The notes under the pieces: generated by a model | Told to the model about the DNA's origin: nothing | Databases searched by the model: none | Seen by the model: the letters and a program-made list of their open reading frames with translations, nothing else | Position numbers and translations under genes: made by a program | DNA from: Longibaculum muris | Lineage (GTDB): Bacteria > Bacillota_I > Bacilli_A > Erysipelotrichales > Coprobacillaceae | Reading direction: 5' to 3' | DNA length: 62,709 nt | Assembly: GCF_004343035.1 (NCBI RefSeq) | Contig: NZ_SMCQ01000017.1 | Location: forward strand, 1-62,709 | Shown here: positions 26,495 through 34,569 of the stretch, piece by piece | How the letters are laid out: every line of letters begins with the position of its first letter | How positions within the stretch are numbered: position 1 is the stretch's first letter

Positions 26495-28415
26495 ATCTAA
26501 TCTTTGTACCATTTGGTAAACTTTGTACTGTTGCAAGTTCAAGAACTTTTTTCTTAGATCCTGCTAAAATCATACCTTGAGATTCTACTCCTCTTAATTT
26601 AGCAGGTTTTAAATTAGCAACAACGATAACCTTTTTACCAATCATTTCTTCTGGTGTATAGAAATCAGCAATTCCTGATACAATTTGTCTTGTTTCTTTT
26701 CCAATATTAATTTGAGAAACTAATAATTTATCTGCATCTGGATGTTTTTCACATTTTTCTACTGTTCCTACAACTAATTCAACTTTTGCAAAGTCATCAA
26801 TTGTAATTTGATTTTCTTCTTCTTTTGGTTCTTCTTTTTTAGGTTGTAATGCTTCAACTTTCTTTTCTACTTCTTTTGGATCTAGTCTAGCAAATAATTG
26901 TTGAGGTTTATCTGTAACTTTTGTTCCTACTTTATATAAACCAAATGTTGTTAAGTCTTTAAATTCTCTTTGATCTGTATTGATTTGATCTAAAATCTTT
27001 GTAGATGTTGAAGGCATATATGGTTCTAATGCAATAGCAGCAAAACGGATAGCTTCAATTAAGTTATAAAGAACTGTTGCTAAACGATCTTTTTTATCTT
27101 CTTCTTTAGCTAAAGCCCAAGGCATTGTATCATCAATATATTTATTTGTTCTTCTTAATAAAACAAAGATTTCATCTAATGCTTTTGATGCTTTATATTC
27201 ATCCATTAAATCTTGTACCTTTTGAGGCATTGCTAAAGCAATTTCTTTTAATTCATCATCAACAGGTTCATTAACACCCGGATTTGTAACAATACCATCA
27301 AAGTATTTATTAGTCATTGCAATTGTTCTATTAACTAAGTTACCTAAGATATTTGCTAAATCAGAGTTAATACGTTCTACCAATAAATCCCAAGTAATAC
27401 TTCCATCATTATCATAAGGAATTTCATGTAAAACATAATATCTTACAGCATCAACTCCAAAGATATTCACTAAATCATCAGCATAAATAACATTTCCTTT
27501 AGATTTAGACATTTTACTTTCACCTTGTAATAACCAAGGATGTCCAAAGACTTGTTTTGGTAATGGAATATCTAATGCCATTAACATAATTGGCCAATAG
27601 ATTGTATGGAATCTCACAATATCTTTACCAATTAAATGTAAATCAGCAGGCCAATATTTCTTATATAATTCACCATGATTCCCATCTACATCATATCCAA
27701 GTCCAGTAATATAGTTTGTTAATGCATCAATCCATACATAAACAACATGTTTTGAATCAAAGTCTACAGGAATTGACCAAGTAAATGAAGTACGTGAAAC
27801 ACATAAATCTTGTAAACCTGGTTTTAAGAAGTTATTCATCATTTCATTTTTTCTAGATACTGGTTGAATAAATTCTGGATGATCTTCAATATGTTTAATT
27901 AAACGATCAGCATATTTAGATAATTTAAAGAAGTATGCTTCTTCTTTAGCATCATGAACTTCTCCACCACAGTCAGGACATTTTCCATCAACTAATTGTG
28001 ATTCTGTAAAGAATGATTCACAAGCTGTACAGTATTTTCCTTCATAATGACCTAAATAGATATCTCCTTGATCATATAATTTCTTAAAGATTTTTTGAAC
28101 TTGTTTCACATGATATTCATCTGTTGTTCTCATGAAACGATCATATGTTGTATTCATTAAATCCCAAATATTTTTAACGACTGCTGCTTTTTCATCAACA
28201 AATTGTTTAGGTGGGATTCCAGCTTCATTTGCTTTTATTTCAATCTTTTGTCCATGTTCATCAGTTCCTGTTTGAAAATAAACATTATACCCTTCTTGTC
28301 TTTTACTTCTTGCGATTGCATCAGCTAAAATAATTTCATATGTATTACCAATATGAGGTTTTCCTGAAGTATAAGTAATCGCTGTTGTTAAATAATAATC
28401 TTTTGGATCTTTCAT
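26493..28415 (-). CDS. metG: Methionyl-tRNA synthetase
   Basis: 640 residues, the long bacterial form. HIGN near residue 21 is the class I HIGH signature and KMSKS lies at about 300. A zinc-knuckle insert with CTAC and CPDC sits at about 127-150. The C-terminal 105 residues form the EMAPII-like tRNA-binding domain (FAKVELVVGTVEKCEKHPDA) that dimerises the enzyme. It charges tRNA-Met in the cytoplasm. Expression is controlled by the T-box leader upstream, which ends in a terminator 20 nt before the AAAGGAG site. Confidence 0.98.
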   Translation of the reverse strand: MKDPKDYYLTTAITYTSGKPHIGNTYEIILADAIARSKRQEGYNVYFQTGTDEHGQKIEIKANEAGIPPKQFVDEKAAVVKNIWDLMNTTYDRFMRTTDEYHVKQVQKIFKKLYDQGDIYLGHYEGKYCTACESFFTESQLVDGKCPDCGGEVHDAKEEAYFFKLSKYADRLIKHIEDHPEFIQPVSRKNEMMNNFLKPGLQDLCVSRTSFTWSIPVDFDSKHVVYVWIDALTNYITGLGYDVDGNHGELYKKYWPADLHLIGKDIVRFHTIYWPIMLMALDIPLPKQVFGHPWLLQGESKMSKSKGNVIYADDLVNIFGVDAVRYYVLHEIPYDNDGSITWDLLVERINSDLANILGNLVNRTIAMTNKYFDGIVTNPGVNEPVDDELKEIALAMPQKVQDLMDEYKASKALDEIFVLLRRTNKYIDDTMPWALAKEEDKKDRLATVLYNLIEAIRFAAIALEPYMPSTSTKILDQINTDQREFKDLTTFGLYKVGTKVTDKPQQLFARLDPKEVEKKVEALQPKKEEPKEEENQITIDDFAKVELVVGTVEKCEKHPDADKLLVSQINIGKETRQIVSGIADFYTPEEMIGKKVIVVANLKPAKLRGVESQGMILAGSKKKVLELATVQSLPNGTKIR

Positions 28416-28435
28416 TTTATCTTTCTCCTTTCAAT

Positions 28436-28655
28436 AAAAAAACGTCCTTATATAAAAGGACGTAAATATACGCGGTACCACCTTTTTTACACCAAAGTGT
28501 CTCTCAAAACTTTAACGCAGTTAACGTTTATCCCTAACTATTCGAGATAACAGCTCCCAGACCATCTTCATAAAAGTTATGTACTGATTTACACCATCCA
28601 TCAGCTCTCTTTAACGCCCTTTTAATCTTTTCTGTTCTTCGCTTTTTTCTACCAT
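28436..28655 (-). ncRNA. T-box leader (Met-specific) of metG
   Basis: On the minus strand a Stem I with AGAGAGCTGATGG is followed by an ATG specifier triplet at 28571-28569 in TTTTATGAAGATGG. Further on comes the T-box core GGTGGTACCGCG (about 28471-28482). The bulge residues TGGT are complementary to ACCA, the acceptor end of tRNA-Met with an A discriminator. A terminator hairpin follows (ACGTCCTT with AAGGACGT at 28442-28463, seven T). Uncharged tRNA-Met should stabilise the antiterminator and switch metG on. Confidence 0.95.
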
Positions 28656-28658
28656 TTA

Positions 28659-28687
28659 ACCTTAACAAATATCACTTTTAAAGTCAA
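28659..28687 (-). promoter_or_regulatory. Promoter of the metG T-box transcript
   Basis: TTGACT (28682-28687) and TAAGGT (28659-28664) with a 17-bp spacer on the minus strand. The -10 box is weak, so the exact start is uncertain. Confidence 0.55.
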
Positions 28688-28865
28688 TATTATCTCTTAT
28701 ATTTTTAAAATTATCATTAATTTCTCTTGATTTTCTATAATCCATCTCACGCTTATTTTCCTATTCCTTTTATTCATCAGTATTTTAGCGTTTTTCATGA
28801 GACTTTTATAAGAAAATCATGCGTCATATTTGTCATCAACTTGAGACTCACACCATGACTTTCCA

Positions 28866-28874
28866 TGATACAAT
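28866..28874 (+). promoter_or_regulatory. Extended -10 promoter of the toxin mRNA
   Basis: TGATACAAT matches the extended -10 pattern TGnTATAAT. The -35 region is poor, as expected for extended -10 promoters. It lies about 50 nt ahead of the toxin start codon. Confidence 0.5.
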
Positions 28875-28921
28875 AACCCTATCATCAGACTCGACAGTTA
28901 ATGGGAAGGAGCTGTTAACCC

Positions 28922-29017
28922 ATGTTGGAGATTTTTATTTCTTTTGGAGTTGCTGTCGTGGCAGATGTTGTTGCTGATATCATCTGTAAATGGTTAGATA
29001 GCAGAAATGATGATTAG
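28922..29017 (+). CDS. Fst/ICKWLD-type small membrane toxin (type I toxin-antitoxin)
   Basis: 31 residues: M-L-E-I-F then a hydrophobic stretch (ISFGVAVVADVVADII) spanning the membrane, then a charged tail CKWLDSRNDD. Length, single membrane helix and the I-C-K-W-L-D tail match Fst-like type I toxins of Firmicutes, which depolarise the membrane when over-produced. AAGGAG lies 10 nt upstream. ATGGG at 28901-28905 can pair with CCCAT at 28919-28923, which would hide the start codon with the ribosome site in the loop, a feature known from Fst mRNA. Downstream are a bidirectional terminator and a convergent antisense promoter. Toxicity is inferred from family resemblance. Confidence 0.75.
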   Translation: MLEIFISFGVAVVADVVADIICKWLDSRNDD

Positions 29018-29114
29018 CCAAAAAATTATACTAATTCATTGAACAATTGATATCTTTTGGAGTTACTATTATGGAAAATATTGCTGCTGATATCAGATAG
29101 CAAAAATGATGATT
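29018..29114 (+). pseudogene. Decayed second copy of the toxin ORF
   Basis: TCTTTTGGAGTT...GTTGCTGATATCA of the toxin is repeated in altered form at about 29052-29096, followed by GATAGCAAAAATGATGATTA, the copy of the toxin's last codons. The segment coding for the C-K-W-L core is deleted, a TAG follows the GATATCAGA stretch, and the first codons are replaced by a copy of the pfkA 3' end (29018-29053). It cannot make a toxin but lengthens the toxin mRNA. Confidence 0.65.
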
Positions 29115-29124
29115 AACTCAATTG

Positions 29125-29158
29125 AAAACCAGGCTGGCGCGCCTGGTTTTCTTTTTTT
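29125..29158. terminator. Shared bidirectional terminator of the toxin-antitoxin locus
   Basis: AAAACCAGGC, 6-nt GC-rich loop, GCCTGGTTTT. It is followed by a T-rich tract on the plus strand and by four T on the minus strand, so it can end both convergent transcripts. Confidence 0.85.
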
Positions 29159-29180
29159 CCCATGTTAGAGTTTTCTTCTC
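29125..29180 (-). ncRNA. Candidate antisense antitoxin RNA (RNA II-like)
   Basis: A minus-strand promoter (next entry) would start a roughly 55-nt RNA at about 29180 that ends in the shared terminator. Its 5' part is complementary to CCCATGTTAGAG at 29159-29170. That sequence repeats, with one mismatch, the toxin start region CCCATGTTGGAG (28919-28930). The RNA can therefore pair in trans with the toxin start codon, the same logic as RNA II of the Fst par locus. Size, position and pairing fit; expression is untested. Confidence 0.65.
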
Positions 29181-29186
29181 GAAAAA

Positions 29187-29215
29187 ATAATAACATAATC
29201 TTTTCGATACTTCAA
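29187..29215 (-). promoter_or_regulatory. Promoter of the antitoxin RNA
   Basis: On the minus strand TTGAAG (29210-29215), 17-bp spacer, TATTAT (29187-29192) preceded by TGT (extended -10). It is stronger than the toxin promoter, as expected for a short-lived antitoxin. Confidence 0.7.
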
Positions 29216-29236
29216 GTATAATTACTAACCAACAAA

Positions 29237-30196
29237 TTATACTAACTCATTAAATAATTGATACATTCTTTCTTGAATTTCACTAACATCATTTAATGCA
29301 TCTTCAATTTTTCTTGCAACAATATGATTATCTTTCTTACATACACAATAACCACTTTGATGATTCAATAAGAGTTCTACTGCATATTGTCCCATTTGTG
29401 AAGCAAGAATACGATCTTGAGGAACAGGACTTCCTCCTCTTTGAATATGTCCTAAAACAATTGAACGCCCAGAAAAATGGGTTTCCTTAGAAATTCTTTC
29501 TGCTAATTTTTCAACATCTATCATTTTTTCACTAGCAATAATTATAGCATGTTTCTTGCCTTGTTGTTTTTCATAATAATCCATCATCTGAATAATATAA
29601 TCTTCATCATATCCTGTATTCTTAGTAATAATAAATTCACTACCACAAGCAATCCCAGAATATAAAGCCAATGAATCTTTATGATTCCCCATCACTTCAA
29701 TCACAAAACAACGATGATGTGAACTTGATGTATCTCTTAATTTATTCACTGCATCAACAATATTATAAAGCGCTGTATGAAAACCAATTGTTTCATCAGT
29801 TCCATTAATATCATTATCAATTGTTCCTGGTATACCTACACAACATATTCCTTTTTGTGATAATTCTAGTGCTCCTCGATAAGTTCCATCCCCACCTATC
29901 ACAATCAATCCTTCAATTCCTCTTTCTTTTAATTGATTGATAGCCTGCATCTGTACTTGATCTTCTTTAAATTCTGGTAAACGAGATGAACCCAAAATAG
30001 TTCCTCCACGACTTAAAATCTCTGAAACATCTATATTCTTTAATTTCTCTATCTTTCCATTAACCAAACCTGTATATCCATCGTAAATTCCATAAACTTC
30101 TACGCCTTTACGACTCGCCACTCGCATAATTGCACGAATCGCTGCATTCATTCCTGGAGCATCTCCACCTGATGTTAAAACGGCAATCTTTTTCAT
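29237..30196 (-). CDS. pfkA: 6-phosphofructokinase
   Basis: 319 residues with the start at 30196, exactly the usual bacterial ATP-PFK length. TSGGDAPGMNAAIRA is the nucleotide-binding loop, GGDGTYRGA the second Gly-rich motif, and PGTIDNDI carries the catalytic Asp. It phosphorylates fructose 6-phosphate in glycolysis and forms a tetramer. The ATG at 30196 has AGGAGG 7 nt upstream; the ATG at 30202 is too close to that site, and the longer ORF to 30292 lies inside divIB. It is preceded by divIB at 13 nt, so they are probably co-transcribed. Its last 30 bp are duplicated near 29018. Confidence 0.97.
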   Translation of the reverse strand: MKKIAVLTSGGDAPGMNAAIRAIMRVASRKGVEVYGIYDGYTGLVNGKIEKLKNIDVSEILSRGGTILGSSRLPEFKEDQVQMQAINQLKERGIEGLIVIGGDGTYRGALELSQKGICCVGIPGTIDNDINGTDETIGFHTALYNIVDAVNKLRDTSSSHHRCFVIEVMGNHKDSLALYSGIACGSEFIITKNTGYDEDYIIQMMDYYEKQQGKKHAIIIASEKMIDVEKLAERISKETHFSGRSIVLGHIQRGGSPVPQDRILASQMGQYAVELLLNHQSGYCVCKKDNHIVARKIEDALNDVSEIQERMYQLFNELV

Positions 30197-30209
30197 TTTC
30201 ATACCTCCT

Positions 30210-30965
30210 TTATTGACAAGATCTTGTATATACATTTCTCCCTTCAATACTAAAATAACATGCATTTTTATGTTCATTTTTAAGTGCTTCATAACTAAAT
30301 TGATGGGTATTTAATTTTGTCGCTACATCTTCTACTCTTACATAGACAACTTTGTTATCTTTCATTAAACATTTTAATCTAGTTGGATCAGCTGCTTGTG
30401 GTTCTAATATAATATCACTCATCTCATTTTGCATAAGAGTTGGTACTTTATAAAACCCTCTAGCAAATTCTTCTAACATTGTTTTTGATTGAAAGTTTTG
30501 AATATAGGGAAGGACTTTTAATTCATCTCTTTGTTTTGACTGACGAACTTCTACTATTCTTCCTATATCATTAATCGCGTAAATTTTATTATTCAAACTG
30601 GCATATGCTATAGGAGTGGCTTCTTCTACACCAATCACAACATTTCCAATTAAATCTATATCTATTGAAGCTTTTTTTATTGTAGGTAACTGCTTAATTT
30701 CTTTTATTACTTTTTCCTTATTAATAAAAAAATAATAAGATGATGGTTTGATTGATATGTGTTTTAATATTTCTTGTTGGGGAGTTTGATGGACTCCTTC
30801 AATCTTAATAGATTTCACCCTTGGATAATCACTTATCAAAAACATAGTAATCATAATGAAAATAAATAAAGATATAATAACTTTGACTTTTCTTTTGAGT
30901 TTTTTCTTTTTTCTTTGTTTATATGTCTTTTGAACAGGGTTCTCATTATATTCATTATAACTCAT
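30210..30965 (-). CDS. divIB: Cell division protein DivIB/FtsQ
   Basis: About 251 residues: a basic cytoplasmic tail (YKQRKKKKLKRKVK), one membrane segment at about 29-48, then a POTRA domain (SIKIEGVHQTPQQEILKHIS) and a FtsQ beta domain (IYAINDIGRIVEV, ILEP). It is part of the septal FtsQ/L/B complex outside the membrane. The ATG at 30965 has AAAGGAAG upstream; a further in-frame ATG at 30998 has none. The gene stands away from any murein or division cluster and runs into pfkA, which is unusual. Confidence 0.85.
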   Translation of the reverse strand: MSYNEYNENPVQKTYKQRKKKKLKRKVKVIISLFIFIMITMFLISDYPRVKSIKIEGVHQTPQQEILKHISIKPSSYYFFINKEKVIKEIKQLPTIKKASIDIDLIGNVVIGVEEATPIAYASLNNKIYAINDIGRIVEVRQSKQRDELKVLPYIQNFQSKTMLEEFARGFYKVPTLMQNEMSDIILEPQAADPTRLKCLMKDNKVVYVRVEDVATKLNTHQFSYEALKNEHKNACYFSIEGRNVYTRSCQ

Positions 30966-31071
30966 GAAAATCACTTCCTTTGAAAGATATTTTAACATGA
31001 ATTTAATACTTTGACTATTTCATTCATATCTTTTGAATATAAGATAAAGTCATGTCATAATGATTATAGGG

Positions 31072-31100
31072 TTGATATTTATTGAAAATCAGTGTATATT
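31072..31100 (+). promoter_or_regulatory. Promoter of the lipid-binding/ADH/ALDH operon
   Basis: TTGATA (31072-31077), 17-bp spacer, TATATT (31095-31100), 40 nt before the first start codon. Confidence 0.7.
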
Positions 31101-31141
31101 GTTGAAAATACTTAAAATTTTGAAAGTAAGTAGGTGAAAGT

Positions 31142-31600
31142 ATGAAAAAGATGTTAATTTGGATTATTATGCAGTTTCTATATCGTGGAATGAAAGTTCT
31201 TTATCATGAAGATAAGCGTATGAAAGAGGAATTTGATGGATGGAACAAGGATAAAGTCATTCAATTAAGAGTTAATCATGGTCCTTCAATTACAATTGCT
31301 TATGCTTATTTGAAAGGATTGTCTAAGGTTCATCGTCATCCTGATATTGTGATTACGTTTAAGAGTATTGATACAGCTTTAATGGTATTTACTGGACAAA
31401 TGAGTGTAAAGCAAGCTTATTTAGAACATCGTTTTTCTTTAAAGGGAGATGTATTTGAGAGTATGCGTTTTGTAAGATGTGTTGATTTAACTGAGACTTA
31501 TTTATTTCCTCGTTTTATGACGAAACGTATTTTTAATCATTATGAGAAGAAATATAAACCAAGTCTTTGGATTTATTTGAAAGCTATTTTAACTTTATAA
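31142..31600 (+). CDS. Small SCP2-like protein (putative lipid-binding)
   Basis: 152 residues. A hydrophobic N-terminal helix (MLIWIIMQFLYRGMKVLY) is followed by a compact domain: strands around KVIQLRVNHGPS and DIVITFKSIDTALMVFTG, then SLKGDVFESMRFVRCVDLTE. VITFKS...ALMVFTGQMS and the later LKGD resemble the SCP-2 sterol/lipid carrier fold. The assignment is tentative. It is the first gene of an operon with an iron alcohol dehydrogenase (13-nt gap) and an aldehyde dehydrogenase, which would suit a carrier for long-chain alcohol or aldehyde substrates (inference). Confidence 0.55.
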   Translation: MKKMLIWIIMQFLYRGMKVLYHEDKRMKEEFDGWNKDKVIQLRVNHGPSITIAYAYLKGLSKVHRHPDIVITFKSIDTALMVFTGQMSVKQAYLEHRFSLKGDVFESMRFVRCVDLTETYLFPRFMTKRIFNHYEKKYKPSLWIYLKAILTL

Positions 31601-31613
31601 GGAGGAATCTTTT

Positions 31614-32783
31614 ATGTATTTTGAATTTATTAATAAGACAAAGTTATGTGCTGGGGAACATGCTTTAAGTCATTTGGAATATGAATGTCATCAATATCAT
31701 ATGAAACATCCATTGATTATTACTGATGAAGTGCTTTATCAATTGAAATATATTGATATAATTAAGAAATATTTGTTTGTTGATTATAGTCTTTATACAC
31801 ATGTACCTGTAGATTCTTCTATTCATGTTATTGAAGATATTCATAAGTTTTATATTGAAGAAGAATGTGATGGTGTCATTGCTGTTGGTGGAGGAAGTGT
31901 TTTAGATACAGCTAAAGGTGTTGTTTTGATGTTATCACATGAATGTGATTCTATTGAAGATATTTTGGGATTTGAGGATTTAAAGAAGGGACTTGATATT
32001 CCTTTCTTTGCGATTCCTTCAACAAGTGGAACTGGGAGTGAAGCTACTTGTGTAGCCGTGGTTAGTCATCCTGAAAAACAAGTAAAATTAGAAATTATAT
32101 CTCAACATGTTCAAAGTGATGTTGCTTTCTTAGATCCTTTACTGACAACCAACCTCCCATTAAAAACAACTGCTTCTACTTCTATCGATGCCTTGGTTCA
32201 CGCTATTGAAGCTTATAGTTGTTCACAAAAAAATCCATTAAGTGATACTTATGCCATGAGTGCCATATCACTTATATCACAAAACTTACTACCAACTATT
32301 CATAAACCTAAAGATCAAAATTTACGTTTTCAACTTTCTTTAGCTTCTTATTTAGCTGGTGCAGCTTTTTCTAATTCTATGGTGGGAATTGTCCATGCGA
32401 TTGGTCATGCCTTAGGTGCTGTTTGTCATATTCCTCATGGTGATGCAATGAGTATGTTATTGATTCCTTGTATGAAGTTTAATCTTGATGTAAATCATGA
32501 ATTATATGGTGATATCTTACTTTATTTAGGAGAAAAAGAACTTTATGCCAAAACACCTCATGAACAATTAGCACAACAAACAATTGAAGTCATTGAAAAA
32601 TTACTTCATCAATTACATGATGAAGTTCAGTTACCTATTTCTTTATCTAGTATTTCTGATTTAAATGAACATATTGAAGATATTGCCCAAAGAGCTTTGA
32701 ATGATGGAGCCTTAATAGTTAATCAAAAGTATGTAACACATGAAGATATTATAAATATATTGGAGGGTTATTATGGATATTAA
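31614..32783 (+). CDS. Iron-containing (group III) alcohol dehydrogenase
   Basis: 389 residues, normal length. GGGSVLDTAKG binds NAD(P), PSTSGTGSEAT is the conserved turn, and the metal ligands lie in SIDALVHAIEAY and HAIGHALGAVCHIPHG. It interconverts an alcohol and an aldehyde. It overlaps the aldehyde dehydrogenase by 11 nt, so the two are translationally coupled and probably hand on the aldehyde. Confidence 0.95.
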   Translation: MYFEFINKTKLCAGEHALSHLEYECHQYHMKHPLIITDEVLYQLKYIDIIKKYLFVDYSLYTHVPVDSSIHVIEDIHKFYIEEECDGVIAVGGGSVLDTAKGVVLMLSHECDSIEDILGFEDLKKGLDIPFFAIPSTSGTGSEATCVAVVSHPEKQVKLEIISQHVQSDVAFLDPLLTTNLPLKTTASTSIDALVHAIEAYSCSQKNPLSDTYAMSAISLISQNLLPTIHKPKDQNLRFQLSLASYLAGAAFSNSMVGIVHAIGHALGAVCHIPHGDAMSMLLIPCMKFNLDVNHELYGDILLYLGEKELYAKTPHEQLAQQTIEVIEKLLHQLHDEVQLPISLSSISDLNEHIEDIAQRALNDGALIVNQKYVTHEDIINILEGYYGY

Positions 32784-34143
32784 AGAATTAGTTGAAATGC
32801 AAAGAAATTATTATATGACATTACAAACAAAAGATATTGATCAAAGAATAAAGACAATTGAAAATATTAAGATATGGATATTAGAACATCAAAATCGTAT
32901 TATTGAAGCATTAAAGAAAGATTTAAATAAAGATGCAACTGAATCATATATGTGTGAAATAGGTTTAGTCTTAAGTGAGATCAATTATCAATTAAAACAT
33001 ATCAAAAAATGGTCTAAACCAAAAAGAGTGAAAACTCCATTAGCACAATTTTATGGAACAAGTTATGAAACATATGAACCTTATGGAGTCTGTTTGGTCA
33101 TGAGTCCTTGGAATTATCCATTTATGTTGTCAATTGAGCCTGCAATTGGTGCTATTGCTGCTGGAAATACTGTCATCATTAAACCAAGTGCTTATGCTCC
33201 CCATGTTTCTCATATTATTAAACAGATGATTGAGGAATCATGTGATGAAAAATGGGTTGCTGTGGTTGAAGGTGGACGTGCTGAAAATACTGAGTTATTA
33301 GAACAACGTTTTGATTATATTTTCTTTACTGGTAGTGTTAATGTTGGAAAGTTAGTTATGGAAAAAGCAAGTCGTTATTTAACTCCTGTGACGCTTGAAT
33401 TAGGTGGTAAGAGTCCTTGTATTGTTGATGATGATAAGAGTTTGAAATTAGCAGCGAAACGTATTGCTTTTGGTAAGTTTTTAAATGCTGGTCAAACTTG
33501 TGTAGCCCCTGATTATTTACTGATTAAAGAAGAACTTAAAGATTCTTTTATTGAAGCTATAAGGGATGTTATTTATGAGTTCTTTGGAGAAAATCCAATT
33601 GAAAATAAGCAATTAGTTAAAATTATTAATCAGAAACATTTTGAACGTTTATCTCATTTACTTGAAAATCAAGATATTGTGATTGGTGGAAAATTTGATG
33701 AAAGACATTTAAAAATATCTCCAACTGTAGTTGATCATGTTGATGGTGATAACTCTTTAATGCAAGAAGAAATCTTTGGTCCTATTTTACCTATTATAAC
33801 TTATCATAATATTCATGAAGCTATCCATTTTATTAATCAAAGAGAAAAACCTTTAGCTTTCTATATTTTCTCATCACAAAAAGAAGTTCAGGATTTATTA
33901 TTGAAATCTTGTAGTTTTGGTGGTGGATGTATTAATGATACAATTATTCATCTTGCGACAAGTGAATTAGGTTTTGGTGGAGTTGGTCATAGTGGTATGG
34001 GTTCTTATCATGGTAAAAAGAGTTTTGAAACATTTTCTCATACACGTTCTATCGTTAAGAAAGCAACCTGGATTGATTTACCTTTAAGATATTATCCTTA
34101 TACTCCTTTAAAAGATAAAATGATTCGTTTATTTGTAAAGTAA
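32773..34143 (+). CDS. Class 3-like (fatty) aldehyde dehydrogenase
   Basis: 456 residues, about 40 shorter than class 1/2 enzymes, as usual for ALDH3. The catalytic Cys243 lies in NAGQTCVAPDY and Glu209 in LELGGKSP; FTGSVNVGK is the cofactor loop and EEIFGPILPI is also present. The C-terminal tail ends in a hydrophobic/basic stretch (IDLPLRYYPYTPLKDKMIRL), which in this class often aids membrane contact. Class 3 enzymes oxidise medium and long-chain aldehydes. It is the last gene of the three-gene operon. Confidence 0.93.
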   Translation: MDIKELVEMQRNYYMTLQTKDIDQRIKTIENIKIWILEHQNRIIEALKKDLNKDATESYMCEIGLVLSEINYQLKHIKKWSKPKRVKTPLAQFYGTSYETYEPYGVCLVMSPWNYPFMLSIEPAIGAIAAGNTVIIKPSAYAPHVSHIIKQMIEESCDEKWVAVVEGGRAENTELLEQRFDYIFFTGSVNVGKLVMEKASRYLTPVTLELGGKSPCIVDDDKSLKLAAKRIAFGKFLNAGQTCVAPDYLLIKEELKDSFIEAIRDVIYEFFGENPIENKQLVKIINQKHFERLSHLLENQDIVIGGKFDERHLKISPTVVDHVDGDNSLMQEEIFGPILPIITYHNIHEAIHFINQREKPLAFYIFSSQKEVQDLLLKSCSFGGGCINDTIIHLATSELGFGGVGHSGMGSYHGKKSFETFSHTRSIVKKATWIDLPLRYYPYTPLKDKMIRLFVK

Positions 34144-34218
34144 TTTCATTTTTTGAAAATCATAAGCAATTTATTCGTGGTATAGTAAAATATATAATAA
34201 ATTAAGGGAGGAAAGACA

Positions 34219-34521
34219 ATGATTAAAATCATGTTATGTTGTGCATCAGGGATGTCAACAAGTTTATTAGTTGAAAAAATGAAGAAAGCTGCTCAAGAAC
34301 AAGGTGTTGAAACTGAAATTTGGGCAGTTGGAGCAAATGAAGTTAAAGCCAATGCTGGTAAAGCAGATATTATTTTATTAGGCCCACAAGTACGTTATGC
34401 TCAAAAAACAATTGAAGCAGAAGCTGGTGGAGTTCCAGTTGCTAATATTGAAATGCGTGATTATGGAACAATGAATGGTAAAGCTGTTTTAAAACAAGCT
34501 TTAGATATTGTTAATAAATAA
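34219..34521 (+). CDS. PTS EIIB component, lactose/cellobiose family
   Basis: 100 residues, usual IIB length. The phosphorylated Cys lies at the start of a P-loop-like turn in MLCCASGMSTSLL; the second of the two Cys (Cys8) is the equivalent of the phospho-Cys. LLGPQVRY and DYGTMNGK are typical. It would pass phosphate from IIA to a sugar bound to IIC. No IIA or IIC is adjacent, and it has its own terminator, so it is monocistronic. The IIC at 10987 is the only candidate partner in the window. Confidence 0.93.
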   Translation: MIKIMLCCASGMSTSLLVEKMKKAAQEQGVETEIWAVGANEVKANAGKADIILLGPQVRYAQKTIEAEAGGVPVANIEMRDYGTMNGKAVLKQALDIVNK

Positions 34522-34525
34522 TTTA

Positions 34526-34565
34526 AAATGCAAGAAACAGAGTCATATCTGAATTTCTTGCATTT
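34526..34565. terminator. Bidirectional terminator between PTS IIB and the deacetylase
   Basis: Perfect 12-bp stem (AAATGCAAGAAA with TTTCTTGCATTT, 16-nt loop), followed by a T-run on the plus strand and T-rich on the minus strand. Confidence 0.85.
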
Positions 34566-34569
34566 TTTA

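Noticed and set aside
28340-28700. GC-richer tract before metG considered as a tRNA or small RNA gene
   Set aside because: Explained fully by the T-box leader with specifier, antiterminator and terminator.
29216-29242. 8-bp inverted repeat GTATAATT/AATTATAC at the end of pfkA
   Set aside because: No T-run on the minus strand, so not a good pfkA terminator; it merely adjoins the antitoxin promoter.
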